From Candidatus Gastranaerophilales bacterium (GTDB lineage: Bacteria > Cyanobacteriota > Vampirovibrionia > Gastranaerophilales > Gastranaerophilaceae): 61,644 nucleotides of DNA. Below the pieces are notes generated by a model. The model worked only from the letters and a program-made list of their open reading frames with translations. It did no database searches and was not told where the DNA came from. The position numbers and the translations under genes were made by a program. Where the stretch lies: the NCBI GenBank assembly GCA_910587175.1, contig CAJULH010000006.1, positions 1-61,644 on the forward strand, given 5' to 3'. Numbering within the stretch: the first letter of the stretch is position 1; every line of letters begins with the position of its first letter. Positions 36,160-46,698 of this stretch are shown here, piece after piece.

Positions 36160-39100
36160 ATGTCAACAACACAATATGCAACAAGAGTTACTCCTATGGG
36201 CATTCCACCGACCCGTTTGAGCGAACTTCCTGATTTGATTGAAATTCAGAAGAAATCGTTTGAATGGTTTTTAAAAGAGGGCTTAAAGGAAGAACTTCTG
36301 TCTTTTTCTCCTATTAAAGACTATACAGGAAGATTAGAATTGCATTTTCTTCCAAACTATACATTTGACAACCCGAAATACACTATAGAAGAAGCAAGAA
36401 TTCACGATTCAACCTATTCAAAGCAATTAAAAGTTATGATGAGGCTTGTAAACCGTGATTCCGGTGAAATCAAAGAACAAGAAGTATATATTGGCGATAT
36501 TCCGACCATGACAGATAAAGGTACATTTATCGTTAACGGTGCGGAACGTGTTATCGTTTCCCAGATTGTGCGTTCACCCGGTATATATTATAAAAAAGAA
36601 GTGTCCCCGACAGGTAAACGTCTCTACAATGCTACTTTGATTCCAAACAGAGGTGCATGGCTTAAGATTGAAACCGATTCTAACGATTTAGTGTATGTTA
36701 AAATCGACAAGAACAGAAAAATCCTTGCTACAACATTATTGAAAGCCTTGGGTATCACTCCTGTTGAAATGGAAACACTCTTCACCCACTTTGAATTTTT
36801 AAAGAAAACTCTTGAAAAAGATACAACAAATTCAACAGATGAAGCTTTAATTGAAGTTTATAAAAAATTAAGACCCGGCGATCCTGCATCTGCTGCAGGC
36901 GGAAGATCAATTCTTGAAGCAAGATTTTTTGATGAAAAGAAATACGATATCGGAAAAGTAGGTCGTTACAAATTAAATAAAAAATTAAACTTAAACCTTC
37001 CTGAAACACAAAGAACAATCACTGTTCAGGATATTGTTGCAGGGGTTGAATACTTAATAAACCTTACATACGATGAAGGTGTTCTGGATGATATTGACCA
37101 CTTAGGAAACAGAAGAATCCGTTCAGTTGGTGAATTGCTTCAAAACCAATTCAGAGTAGGTTTATCAAGAATTGAAAGAATTGTCAAAGAAAGAATGACT
37201 CTCCAGGATTCTGAAACTTTAACTCCTTTGAACTTATTAAACGTTAAACCTTTAAACGCTGCTATCAAGGAATTCTTTGGTTCATCACAGTTGTCACAGT
37301 TTATGGACCAGACAAATCCCCTGGCGGAGCTAACACATAAAAGACGTATTTCAGCTCTTGGACCTGGTGGTTTGATGAGAGAACGTGCAGGTTTTGCCGT
37401 TCGTGACATCCACCCTTCCCAATACGGACGCATCTGTCCGGTTGAAACTCCTGAAGGTCCAAACGCAGGTCTTATCGGTTCTCTTGCAACGCACGCAAGA
37501 GTAAATGACTACGGTTTTGTTGAATCTCCGTTCTTTGTTGTAAAAGACGGTATTGTAACAGAAGAAGTTCACTATTTAACAGCCGATGAAGATGAAAACT
37601 ACCGTGTAGCTCCTGCGGACGTTGAGCTTGATGAAAACAGAAGAATTAAAGAACCGTTTATACCTGTTAGATATCGTTCCGAATTTACAATGGGTGATTC
37701 TAAAAAGGTAGACTATTTTGGTGTTTCACCTATTCAAATTATCTCTGTTGCTACATCTTTGATTCCGTTTATTGAACACGATGATGCTAACCGTGCTTTG
37801 ATGGGTTCAAACATGCAACGTCAGGCGGTTCCGCTCCTTATTACCCAAAGACCTGTTGTAGGTACGGGCTTAGAAAAAAGAGCCGCTAAAGATTCAGGCA
37901 TGGTGTCTGTTTCAGAGGTTGACGGTGAAGTTATAAGAGTTGTCGGTGAAGAAATTCATATTAAAGATAACTCGGGAAAGGTTCATCAATATCAATTATT
38001 AAAGTATATAAGATCAAACCAGGATACCTGCATTAACCAAAAACCGCTTGTTCGTGCCGGTCAAAAGGTTAAAGCCGGAGATGTTATAGCGGACGGTGCT
38101 TCTACCCATATGGGTGAGCTTTCACTTGGTAAAAACGTACTTGTTGCATATATGCCTTGGGAAGGCTATAACTACGAAGATGCTATCTTGATTAATGAAA
38201 GACTGGTTTATGATGATGTGTTCACATCTGTTCACATTGAAAAACTTGAAATAGATGCCCGTCAGACAAAACTCGGACCTGAAGAAATCACAAGGGAAGT
38301 TCCAAACGTTTCTGAAGATGCTGTTCGCCATTTGGACGAAAGAGGTATTGTTAGAATCGGTGCTAGAGTTTATGCTGACGATATTCTGGTTGGTAAGATT
38401 ACACCGAAAGGAGAATCTGAACATCCACCGGAAGAAAAACTATTGAGAGCAATCTTTGCTGAAAAGGCAAGAGATGTTAAAGACAATTCTCTGCGCGTTC
38501 CTCACGGCGAAGGCGGAAGAGTAGTCGATGTTAAAGTGTTTGACCGTGAAAAGGGAGATGAACTTCCTCCAGGCGCAAACACTGTTATTAGAGTTTATAT
38601 TGCCCAAAAGAGAAAGATATCAGTGGGTGATAAACTTTCAGGACGTCACGGAAACAAAGGTATTGTATCCAGAATTCTTCCAAAAGAAGATATGCCATTC
38701 CTTCCTGATGGCACTCCGATTGATATCGTATTGAACCCTCTTGGTGTTCCATCCCGTATGAACGTTGGTCAAACTTATGAATGCTTGCTTGGTTTAGCTG
38801 CATATCTTACAGGAAACCACTATATGGCTCCTCCGTTTGATGAAATGTATGGTGCTGCACAGTCTGAGGTTGCAACAAGAGAAGAACTTATTAAGGGTAT
38901 CAAAGAATCCGGTTGCGACTGGGTTAGAGAAGATGGTAAGGTTACGCTTTATGACGGCAGAACCGGTGAACCGTTTGATGAACCTGTTGCAGTTGGTCTT
39001 TCATACATATTGAAATTGGTTCACCTTGTTGATGACAAGATTCACGCAAGAAGTACAGGTCCATACTCATTAGTTACCCAACAGCCTTTGGGCGGTAAAG

Positions 39101-39474
39101 CGCAATTTGGCGGACAAAGATTCGGGGAAATGGAAGTTTGGGCGCTTGAAGCATATGGTGCGGCTTATACTCTTCAGGAAATGTTAACTATCAAATCAGA
39201 TGATGTTAACGGAAGAAGCAGAGCTTATGAAGCTATAGTTAAGGGCGACAATATTCCAAGACCTGGCATTCCTGAATCATTCAAGGTATTGGTTCGCGAA
39301 TTGCAAAGTATCGGTCTTGATATTGCAGTTGCTAAAAAAGGCGGAGAAGAAGTTGATCTGATGTCTGATACAGATGATCTTAGAAAATCAGCTCCAAAGA
39401 GAGTACTATCAGATATGGATTCAGAGCTTTTAAATATCAATTTCTTTGAAACACCGACAACTTTTAAGGACTAA
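36160..39474 (+). CDS. rpoB: RNA polymerase beta subunit
   Basis: The 1104-aa protein has the complete beta-subunit pattern: fork loop and rifampicin-region sequence SQLSQFMDQTNPLAELTHKRR followed by SALGPGGL, the nucleotide-contacting GYNYEDAI, the SDKLSGRHGNKG-type motif (VGDKLSGRHGNKGIVS), and the C-terminal GGKAQFGGQRFGEMEVWAL clamp segment. The length matches Cyanobacteria, whose beta subunit lacks the large insertions of proteobacteria. AGAGG precedes the ATG. It starts the rpoB-rpoC1-rpoC2 operon. Confidence 0.98.
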   Translation: MSTTQYATRVTPMGIPPTRLSELPDLIEIQKKSFEWFLKEGLKEELLSFSPIKDYTGRLELHFLPNYTFDNPKYTIEEARIHDSTYSKQLKVMMRLVNRDSGEIKEQEVYIGDIPTMTDKGTFIVNGAERVIVSQIVRSPGIYYKKEVSPTGKRLYNATLIPNRGAWLKIETDSNDLVYVKIDKNRKILATTLLKALGITPVEMETLFTHFEFLKKTLEKDTTNSTDEALIEVYKKLRPGDPASAAGGRSILEARFFDEKKYDIGKVGRYKLNKKLNLNLPETQRTITVQDIVAGVEYLINLTYDEGVLDDIDHLGNRRIRSVGELLQNQFRVGLSRIERIVKERMTLQDSETLTPLNLLNVKPLNAAIKEFFGSSQLSQFMDQTNPLAELTHKRRISALGPGGLMRERAGFAVRDIHPSQYGRICPVETPEGPNAGLIGSLATHARVNDYGFVESPFFVVKDGIVTEEVHYLTADEDENYRVAPADVELDENRRIKEPFIPVRYRSEFTMGDSKKVDYFGVSPIQIISVATSLIPFIEHDDANRALMGSNMQRQAVPLLITQRPVVGTGLEKRAAKDSGMVSVSEVDGEVIRVVGEEIHIKDNSGKVHQYQLLKYIRSNQDTCINQKPLVRAGQKVKAGDVIADGASTHMGELSLGKNVLVAYMPWEGYNYEDAILINERLVYDDVFTSVHIEKLEIDARQTKLGPEEITREVPNVSEDAVRHLDERGIVRIGARVYADDILVGKITPKGESEHPPEEKLLRAIFAEKARDVKDNSLRVPHGEGGRVVDVKVFDREKGDELPPGANTVIRVYIAQKRKISVGDKLSGRHGNKGIVSRILPKEDMPFLPDGTPIDIVLNPLGVPSRMNVGQTYECLLGLAAYLTGNHYMAPPFDEMYGAAQSEVATREELIKGIKESGCDWVREDGKVTLYDGRTGEPFDEPVAVGLSYILKLVHLVDDKIHARSTGPYSLVTQQPLGGKAQFGGQRFGEMEVWALEAYGAAYTLQEMLTIKSDDVNGRSRAYEAIVKGDNIPRPGIPESFKVLVRELQSIGLDIAVAKKGGEEVDLMSDTDDLRKSAPKRVLSDMDSELLNINFFETPTTFKD

Positions 39475-39538
39475 TCCGGGTCTTTAAAGGACAGGGATAA
39501 AAATAAACATTAAATAAGAATTAAGGAGACAGGATAAA

Positions 39539-41251
39539 GTGTCAACAAGTATAGATTATTTTGATTATATACGAATCTCTATAGCATCAAGCGAAAGAGT
39601 TCTAAAGTGGTCATACGGCGAAGTTACAAAGCCTGAAACCATTAACTACAGAACCTTAAAACCAGAAAGAGACGGTCTTTTCTGTGAAAGAATCTTTGGA
39701 CCTTCAAAAGACTGGGAATGCTATTGCGGTAAATATAAAAGAGTACGCCACAAGGGTATTATATGCGAACGCTGCGGAGTTGAAGTAACAGACTCTAAGG
39801 TGCGTCGTCACAGATTAGGTCACATCAAGCTTGCAGCGCCGGTTAGCCATATCTGGTTTTTAAAGGGTATTCCAAGTTACCTTGGCTTACTTCTTGATAT
39901 GACATTAAAAGATTTGGAACAGATTATCTATTTCAACAACTATGTTGTTGTGGATGGCGGTGAAAGTCCGTTTAGAAAATTCCAGCTTTTAACTGAAGAA
40001 GAATATGAAGATTATATCCTTGAAAACGAAGACAGCCAGCTGAAAGTTGGTATCGGTGCCGAAGTTATTAAAGAATTATTATCTGAAATCGAACTTAACA
40101 AACTGGCTGATGACATCAGGGCTGAGCTTGATTCTGCAGGCGGCTCCGTTCAAAAGAGAGCTAAATTAATCAAAAGATTAAGGCTGGTTGAATCTTTAAT
40201 AGAATCTGAAACCGAACCTACCTGGTTTATTATGGATGTTCTTCCTGTTACGCCTCCGGATTTGAGACCGATGGTACAGTTGGATGGCGGACGTTTCGCA
40301 ACTTCAGACTTGAATGACCTTTACAGAAGGGTTATAAACAGAAACAACCGTCTTGCAAGATTGCTTGAGATGGGTGCTCCTGAAATTATCGTTAGAAATG
40401 AAAAAAGAATGCTTCAGGAAGCAGTTGATGCTCTTATTGATAACGGTCGCCGTGGCAGAACTGTTGTAGGTCCAAATTCAAGACCTTTGAAATCTTTATC
40501 AAATATTATTGAAGGTAAACAGGGTCGTTTCAGACAGAACTTATTGGGTAAACGTGTTGACTATTCAGGTCGTTCCGTTATTGTTGTAGGTCCGCAGTTA
40601 AGCTTAAATCAGTGCGGTCTGCCGAAAGAAATGGCGATTGAATTATTTAAGCCGTTTGTTGTAAATAAATTGATTGAACGCGGTCTTGTTCAAAACATTA
40701 AATCTGCAAAGAAAAAAATTGAAAGATCCGAACCTATTGTATGGGATATATTAGAAGAAGTGGTAGACGGACATCCGGTATTGTTAAACCGTGCCCCCAC
40801 CCTTCACAGGCTTGGTATTCAGGCTTTTGAACCTATCTTGGTTGAAGGAAGAGCAATTCAGTTACACCCATTGGTATGTACGGCATTTAACGCTGACTTT
40901 GACGGTGACCAAATGGCTGTTCACGTACCGCTTTCAATTGAAGCACAAACTGAAGCCAGAATGCTTATGCTTGCAACAAATAACATTCTTGCTCCTGCAA
41001 CAGGTAAGCCGATCATTACACCATCTCAGGATATGGTACTTGGTATTTATTATTTGACCATTCTGAAAGATGAAACAGCTCCTGTTAAAGGCTATTTCCA
41101 CAACTTTATGGATGCAATTTCTGCGCTTGAGCTTGGAAATATCAAACTTCACGACAAAATTGTTGTAAGGGATGAAGCCGGGAAAAGAATTGAAACAACA
41201 GCAGGAAGAATTGTTTTCAATGAAACTGTAAGAAAATCAATTCTTGCATAG
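39539..41251 (+). CDS. rpoC1: RNA polymerase gamma subunit (N-terminal half of beta-prime)
   Basis: The 570-aa protein is the N-terminal part of beta-prime: zinc site CYCGKYKRVRHKGIICERCG, the rudder/lid region, and the absolutely conserved catalytic magnesium site NADFDGDQMAVH near residue 455. It ends soon afterwards (NETVRKSILA), so the remainder is encoded by rpoC2. The split is a hallmark of the cyanobacterial lineage. The start is GTG at 39539, with AAGGAGA upstream. Confidence 0.97.
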   Translation: MSTSIDYFDYIRISIASSERVLKWSYGEVTKPETINYRTLKPERDGLFCERIFGPSKDWECYCGKYKRVRHKGIICERCGVEVTDSKVRRHRLGHIKLAAPVSHIWFLKGIPSYLGLLLDMTLKDLEQIIYFNNYVVVDGGESPFRKFQLLTEEEYEDYILENEDSQLKVGIGAEVIKELLSEIELNKLADDIRAELDSAGGSVQKRAKLIKRLRLVESLIESETEPTWFIMDVLPVTPPDLRPMVQLDGGRFATSDLNDLYRRVINRNNRLARLLEMGAPEIIVRNEKRMLQEAVDALIDNGRRGRTVVGPNSRPLKSLSNIIEGKQGRFRQNLLGKRVDYSGRSVIVVGPQLSLNQCGLPKEMAIELFKPFVVNKLIERGLVQNIKSAKKKIERSEPIVWDILEEVVDGHPVLLNRAPTLHRLGIQAFEPILVEGRAIQLHPLVCTAFNADFDGDQMAVHVPLSIEAQTEARMLMLATNNILAPATGKPIITPSQDMVLGIYYLTILKDETAPVKGYFHNFMDAISALELGNIKLHDKIVVRDEAGKRIETTAGRIVFNETVRKSILA

Positions 41252-41305
41252 TAAGTATTCTTTTAAAGAACTAAATTAAATTAATAAAAGAGGGAAAAAT
41301 AAAAA

Positions 41306-44300
41306 ATGACAACTTTAACTCCTGAAAGTGCAAATAAAAAGAAAAAACATGTTGAATATATAAATAAAACGGTTGATAAAAAAGGTTTAAACAAGCTTCT
41401 TGCCCAGATTTATCTTGAATGGGGCGGCGCTAAAACCGCAGAACTTGCAAACAATCTTAAAAACCTCGGTTTTAAATACGCAACAAAAGCGGGAACTACA
41501 ATCTCAATCCATGACCTTTCGGTTCCATCCGTTAAAGGTAAGCTTTTAAAAGAAGCTCAAGAACAGATTGAACAATCAACTTACCGTTATATGAAAGGTG
41601 AAATCACAGAGGTTGAACGATATACAAAGGTTATCGACACCTGGAGCGAAACAACCGCAAGATTAACGGAACAGGTTGTTGAAAATTTTGACAGATTAAA
41701 CCCCGTTTATATGATGGCATTCTCCGGTGCGAGAGGTAACTTATCTCAGGTATCACAGCTTGTTGGTATGAGAGGTTTGATGGCAGATGCACAGGGACAG
41801 ATTATCGACCTGCCTATTAAATCAAACTTTAAAGAAGGCTTATCCTGTACCGAATACGTTATTTCATCATACGGTGCACGTAAGGGTCTTGTAGACACGG
41901 CGTTAAAAACAGCTGACTCAGGATACTTAACAAGAAGACTTGTTGACGTTGCGCAGGATGTAATTATAAGAGATGCAGACTGCCACACTGAAAAATCCAT
42001 CAAATTAACCGCTATTATGGACGGTGAAAATGCAATCGTACCTTTATTGGACAGACTTTTAGGAAGAACCGTTGCTCAAGATATAGTTGATAAAGACGGA
42101 AATGTTTTAATTGAAAGAAACACTACCTTAAACCGTGATGATATTGCAAAAATTAAAGATTTGAATTTAACGGAAGTTGATGTTAGATCAACATTAACCT
42201 GTGAACTTGAATACGGTATCTGCCAAAAATGCTACGGCTGGGCAATGACCACTCAAAAACTTGTTGATATCGGCGAAGCTATCGGAACAATTGCAGCGCA
42301 GTCAATCGGTGAACCCGGTACACAGCTTACAATGAGAACATTCCACACAGGCGGTGTATTTAAAGGTGCGGGTGCCATGAAACAGGTGCTTGCTCCGTTT
42401 GACGGTAAAATTTCAGGCGCGGTAAGAACAAGAGAAATGAGAACCCGTCACGGGGATGTTGTTCAGGTTGCAATTAAAGAAGCCGATATTGAATTTAAAG
42501 GCAAAAAAGAATCTGAAAAAATCCACATTCCTGCAGGTGCAAAGGTTATGTTTGCTGATGGTGCAGAATTTAAAAAAGGCGAAAAACTTGCCGAATTTGA
42601 ACCTGTTTCAAAAGGTGACGGCTCACGTTTGACAGAAAAAGCAACAAAGGATATTACATCTGACATTTCAGGTGAAGTTGTATTTGATGATTTTGTTGCA
42701 GACGAAAAGAAAGACCGTCAGGGAAACATTTCAAGAACTTCAAACAAATCAGGTATTGTTTGGGTTTTAGGCGGTGACGTTTATACACTTCCTGCCGGTT
42801 CAAAGATTCTGGTTTCAGATGGACAAAAAATCAAAAAAGGCGAAAAGCTTGCAGAAACTTTAATAGTTTCAGAGCACGGCGGCGAGGTTCGTGTTAATAA
42901 TTCTCTTGAAGTTGAAAAAGTGAAGTTTGAAGGCAGAACTATTAATAAAATTGTTGCAGGTAAAGAATTAACAATTGTTATTGCTTCAATTCAACCTTCA
43001 AATGCTGTGTTTGAACAGACTAAGAAAGAACAAATATGGCATGTGACATCAACCGATGAAAAATATATTGTAAAATCTCCGATTGATACAACCGTTGAAA
43101 ACGGCATGATTATTGCAGAATTAATCGACGATGAACATAAAGTAACAAGCTCCGGTGAAATAAGATACAACGGTATTGAAGTGGATGAAAACCAGGTGGT
43201 TGTTCAGGGTGGTGAAGTTGTATTTATTCCTGAAGAAATTCACCAGATTTCAAAAGATTCATCCTTGAAACTTGTTGAATCAGGCACATATGTTGAAGCA
43301 GGTACAGAGGTTGTTAAAGACTTGTACACCCACATTGATGGTATTGTTGAAATTAAAGAATTCAATGATATTATTCATGAAGTAATTGTCCGTCCCGGTG
43401 AATTGCATACTCTTGATTCAATCAATGACCTAAAGGTTGAAGAAAACGAAGTAATTAAGGCAGGTACGGTTGTTGCAGGCAAAATAAAAGCCAAAGTTGA
43501 TTCAATTGTTACAATCGTTGAAAATGATTCCGATGTTCTTGAGCTGGATGATTTGGATGAAGAAATAACAGAGGACATAGTTGATGAAGATTCGCTTGAA
43601 AAACAGTCTGTCCAAATCTTAATCAGACCGGTTCAAAGCTTTAGAATTGAGCCTAAAGATGTTTCAATTGAATTTGATACAACTGATGAATCAATTGAAA
43701 TTCTTCCTTTGACACAGTTGCAATATAAAGACGGCGCAAGAGTTAGAAACCTTGATGGCGCTGTTCTTACAAGAACATCATTGGTTCTTTCAATGTCCGG
43801 ATATTTAAGTCATCTAAAAGGTCTTGTTGAACTTGATAAAGACGGCAATCTGAAAATCGTTGTTCTTGAAACACTGATTGTAAGACGTGAACAGGATGAT
43901 GCAAGAACATTGTCTTCAACCCAGACTGAGCTTTTGGTTGAAAATGGACAAATAATTGAACCCAGAACTCCTGTTACAAAAACTCAGGTGCTTTCTGTGG
44001 ATAACTCAATTGCAAGTATTAAATCCCAGGATAAAGACCTAAGAAGGCTGCTTTTGGTTTCAGAAAAATACGAACAAAAAGTTCCTGTTAAATCTAAAGC
44101 AACAGTTAAAGCCGGTGAATTTGTGAAGCTTGACAGTGTAATTTCATCTTCAGGAGATACATCAACAGCTTCCGGTCAGGTTATTGCTGTTAATAAAGAT
44201 TCTGTAACGGTAAGGCTTGGACGTCCGCATTTAATCAGCCCCGGAACACTTTTGCAGGTTGAAAACGGTGCTTTGATTCTAAGAGGCGATCTTCTTGCGA

Positions 44301-45154
44301 CATTAGTATTTGAAAGACAAAAAACGGGCGATATCGTTCAAGGTTTGCCTCGTGTTGAAGAACTTCTTGAAGCAAGAAAACCGAAAGATTCTGCAATTGT
44401 TGCAGAAGAAGACGGCGTAGCTGAAGTTGAAATTGAAGATGATGTTGCAAGGCTTTATATCGTAAATGAAAACGGCAGGACTGAAATTAAATATCCTATT
44501 GAATCTAGCGTAATTGTTATGGATAAACAAAAAATAACAAAAGGTCAGCCGTTAACTTCAGGACCTTTGAATCCGCATGATGTTATTCGTCTTCGCGGAA
44601 CATTTGCAGCACAGCAATACCTCGTTGATGAAGTTCAAAGGGTTTATCGTTCACAAGGCGTTGAAATTGCCGATAAACACGTTGAAGTTATTGTTCGCCA
44701 AATGAGTAAGAAAGTTAAAGTTGTAGATTCAGGTACAACAAAACTGCTCCCGGGCGAATTGGTTGAACTCAAGGTTATTGAAGCCGAGAATGCAAGAGTG
44801 GAAGCTGAAGGCGGCGAAGTTGCAACCTATGAAGCATTGCTGCTTGGTATTACAAAAGCTTCATTGAACACTGAAAGCTTTATTTCAGCTGCATCCTTCC
44901 AGGAAACTACAAGAATTCTGACTGAAGCTGCAGTTGAAGGCAAAAAAGACTTGCTCCGCGGCTTAAAAGAAAATGTTATCATTGGTAGGCTGATTCCTGC
45001 AGGTACAGGATATCATCATTTGATTAATGCAAATGAAGAGAAGGAAAAAGAAGCTCTGAAACGTGCACAGCAAAAGAATCAGGCAAGAAAGCCTTCCGCA
45101 ATTTTGGAAGAAATTGAAGGAATGTTCGGCACACCTGATTTTACAATTGAATAA
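41306..45154 (+). CDS. rpoC2: RNA polymerase beta-prime subunit (C-terminal half)
   Basis: The 1282-aa protein carries the C-terminal catalytic elements: bridge helix MAFSGARGNLSQVSQLVGMRG (about 137-157), zinc cysteines near 299-309, and the trigger loop SIGEPGTQLTMRTFHTGG (333-350). About 660 residues rich in repeated beta segments lie between this and GLPRVEELLEARKP (from about 1012). That matches the large SI3 insertion of cyanobacterial enzymes. It is followed directly by a terminator. Confidence 0.97.
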   Translation: MTTLTPESANKKKKHVEYINKTVDKKGLNKLLAQIYLEWGGAKTAELANNLKNLGFKYATKAGTTISIHDLSVPSVKGKLLKEAQEQIEQSTYRYMKGEITEVERYTKVIDTWSETTARLTEQVVENFDRLNPVYMMAFSGARGNLSQVSQLVGMRGLMADAQGQIIDLPIKSNFKEGLSCTEYVISSYGARKGLVDTALKTADSGYLTRRLVDVAQDVIIRDADCHTEKSIKLTAIMDGENAIVPLLDRLLGRTVAQDIVDKDGNVLIERNTTLNRDDIAKIKDLNLTEVDVRSTLTCELEYGICQKCYGWAMTTQKLVDIGEAIGTIAAQSIGEPGTQLTMRTFHTGGVFKGAGAMKQVLAPFDGKISGAVRTREMRTRHGDVVQVAIKEADIEFKGKKESEKIHIPAGAKVMFADGAEFKKGEKLAEFEPVSKGDGSRLTEKATKDITSDISGEVVFDDFVADEKKDRQGNISRTSNKSGIVWVLGGDVYTLPAGSKILVSDGQKIKKGEKLAETLIVSEHGGEVRVNNSLEVEKVKFEGRTINKIVAGKELTIVIASIQPSNAVFEQTKKEQIWHVTSTDEKYIVKSPIDTTVENGMIIAELIDDEHKVTSSGEIRYNGIEVDENQVVVQGGEVVFIPEEIHQISKDSSLKLVESGTYVEAGTEVVKDLYTHIDGIVEIKEFNDIIHEVIVRPGELHTLDSINDLKVEENEVIKAGTVVAGKIKAKVDSIVTIVENDSDVLELDDLDEEITEDIVDEDSLEKQSVQILIRPVQSFRIEPKDVSIEFDTTDESIEILPLTQLQYKDGARVRNLDGAVLTRTSLVLSMSGYLSHLKGLVELDKDGNLKIVVLETLIVRREQDDARTLSSTQTELLVENGQIIEPRTPVTKTQVLSVDNSIASIKSQDKDLRRLLLVSEKYEQKVPVKSKATVKAGEFVKLDSVISSSGDTSTASGQVIAVNKDSVTVRLGRPHLISPGTLLQVENGALILRGDLLATLVFERQKTGDIVQGLPRVEELLEARKPKDSAIVAEEDGVAEVEIEDDVARLYIVNENGRTEIKYPIESSVIVMDKQKITKGQPLTSGPLNPHDVIRLRGTFAAQQYLVDEVQRVYRSQGVEIADKHVEVIVRQMSKKVKVVDSGTTKLLPGELVELKVIEAENARVEAEGGEVATYEALLLGITKASLNTESFISAASFQETTRILTEAAVEGKKDLLRGLKENVIIGRLIPAGTGYHHLINANEEKEKEALKRAQQKNQARKPSAILEEIEGMFGTPDFTIE

Positions 45155-45169
45155 TATCAATTGATGTGA

Positions 45170-45505
45170 TTAAAAAGCTATTGCAAAAAGACTACTGATA
45201 TTTCCAGTAGTCTTTTTGTTATAATGTGCTTTTGTTTTCAAATCCAGGACACAGCGCACAGTAAAGGCGTAAGGACCACACTTACCATTACCCCCGGTAT
45301 TACCGCAAGTATTGGTATTGTAATAGAAAGAGCCACTGTTCAGTTCCAAGGCTCTGTGGAATGATGAACTCTCCACCTCTGTGCCTGACCATACGTGATT
45401 CGGGTAGCAGGTGCCATTCTGGGCGCCCGGGCAGTACTTTGCATTAAGGTCTCGATAGCACTGCAGGGTGCCGTAACCGGTATTCCAGTCGCAGAGCTGT
45501 CTGTA
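45170..45505 (-). pseudogene. Silent cassette 1
   Basis: The module runs from RQLCDWNTGYGTLQC through KYCPGAQNGTCYPNHVWSG to AFTVRCVLDLK, then reads 20 codons further into the rpoC2 terminator. The variable part includes an extra Cys pair (CGNTGGNGKC). An ATG lies upstream at 45547 without a convincing ribosome site. Confidence 0.75.
45186..45218 (+). terminator. Terminator of the rpoB-rpoC1-rpoC2 operon
   Basis: AAAAAGACTACTG and CAGTAGTCTTTTT form a 13-bp stem with loop ATATTTC. The last cassette of the adjacent minus-strand array reads into it. Confidence 0.9.
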
Positions 45506-45598
45506 CAGAGGCTCGGTTTCGCTAATGTTATTGCAAATTTTGCCCACATAATGTTTCCGGGATATAGCATTATCTGCAGAGCAATGTCATTACAGTGC

Positions 45599-45964
45599 TT
45601 AAACAGCACCGGCTCTTGTATGATGGTTGCAGAAGCTTGTCTGTATTTGGTATGTGCGTGTATATATAAATTCATCTGTTTGTATATGCCGACCAATCTT
45701 TTTGAAATTAGAATATTCCAAATCCAGGACACAGCGCACAGAAAAGGGATAGGTAGGAACAACCAGGTATGGAGCGCTAAGTGTACCGTTATTCAGGTAA
45801 CTATTGTAATAGTTTGAGCCTTCGTAGCCACTTGACCATACGTGATTCGGGTAGCACCTGTCTGCGTCACTTGCACCTGGTGCGGCGCCCGGGCAGCTGT
45901 TTACAGGGTTGCACCGCAGGGTGCCGTAGCCGGTATTCCAGTCACAGAGCTCGTCTGCAGGATT
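45599..45964 (-). pseudogene. Silent cassette 2
   Basis: The module opens NPADELCDWNTGYGTLRC and closes TYPFSVRCVLDLEY. Its last variable block (LSAPYLVVPTYPF) nearly matches cassette 3. The frame continues about 40 codons past the module. Confidence 0.75.
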
Positions 45965-46268
45965 ACAATTGCGGATGAATACTGGCAACCATGAGAATCT
46001 TTTTTGCATAGTATTTTATTCTGCTAATATTCACATCCAGGACACAGCGCACAGTAAAGGGATAGGTTGCAACTATCAGATACGGAGCGCCCAATATGCC
46101 GCTATCCAGACGACTGGTATAATAGTGCGGGCTGACGCTGGTATCTGACCATATGTGCTCCGGGTAGCAATAACCGGCATCGCCATAACCAGGAGCAGAG
46201 CCCGGGCAGCCGCCAATACCTACATAGCACTGCAGGGTGCCGTAACCAGAATTAACGTCTTTATGCAG
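45963..46268 (-). pseudogene. Silent cassette 3
   Basis: The module opens HKDVNSGYGTLQC, so the usual first Cys is lost, and closes TYPFTVRCVLDVN. The middle block reads CYPEHIWSD. A copy of the small hairpin repeat lies just upstream (46319-46335). Confidence 0.75.
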
Positions 46269-46318
46269 CCTGCTAATGTTTAGACTCACAAGGTCTGCAC
46301 ATTCTTTATCTTGGGAAA

Positions 46319-46335
46319 ACTTGACGTTTAGTCAA
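46319..46335. repeat. Small hairpin repeat, copy C
   Basis: CTTGAC-GTTTA-GTCAA shares its core with the two hairpins in the tRNA operon. Here the closing pair is T-A, again matched on both sides. Confidence 0.55.
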
Positions 46336-46420
46336 CTTTATTTTGATGGAATGATGTCATCACAGTGCTTAAACAGTGCTGGTTTGCGCATTTTTGTTAC
46401 AGAACCGTCTGTAGTTTGCT

Positions 46421-46657
46421 CTATATAAAAACCAAATCCAGGACACAGCGCACACCATAAGCCCGGGTGCTGTAATACGACCTTGAATCGAAAGAGCCGC
46501 TATCCAGTGGGTTATAGTAGTGGTAAGCGCTGCCGTCTTCTGTGCCAGACCAAATACAGTTAGGGTGGCAACTGTCAGCTGTGGCTCCCGGGCAGCGTAA
46601 GTACCCATTGTCCGGATAACACTGCAGGGTACCGTAACCGGCGCTGATGTCACAGAT
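46421..46657 (-). pseudogene. Silent cassette 4
   Basis: Reading the minus strand by hand gives ICDISAGYGTLQCYPD, RCPGATADSCHPNCIWSG, a Ser/Tyr-rich variable part, and AYGVRCVLDLVFI before TAG. A stop codon lies 6 codons upstream of the module and no start codon intervenes, so it cannot be translated by itself. Confidence 0.75.
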
Positions 46658-46698
46658 GGAACTTCACCATATTTTTTGCAAACGCATTCATTATTGCT

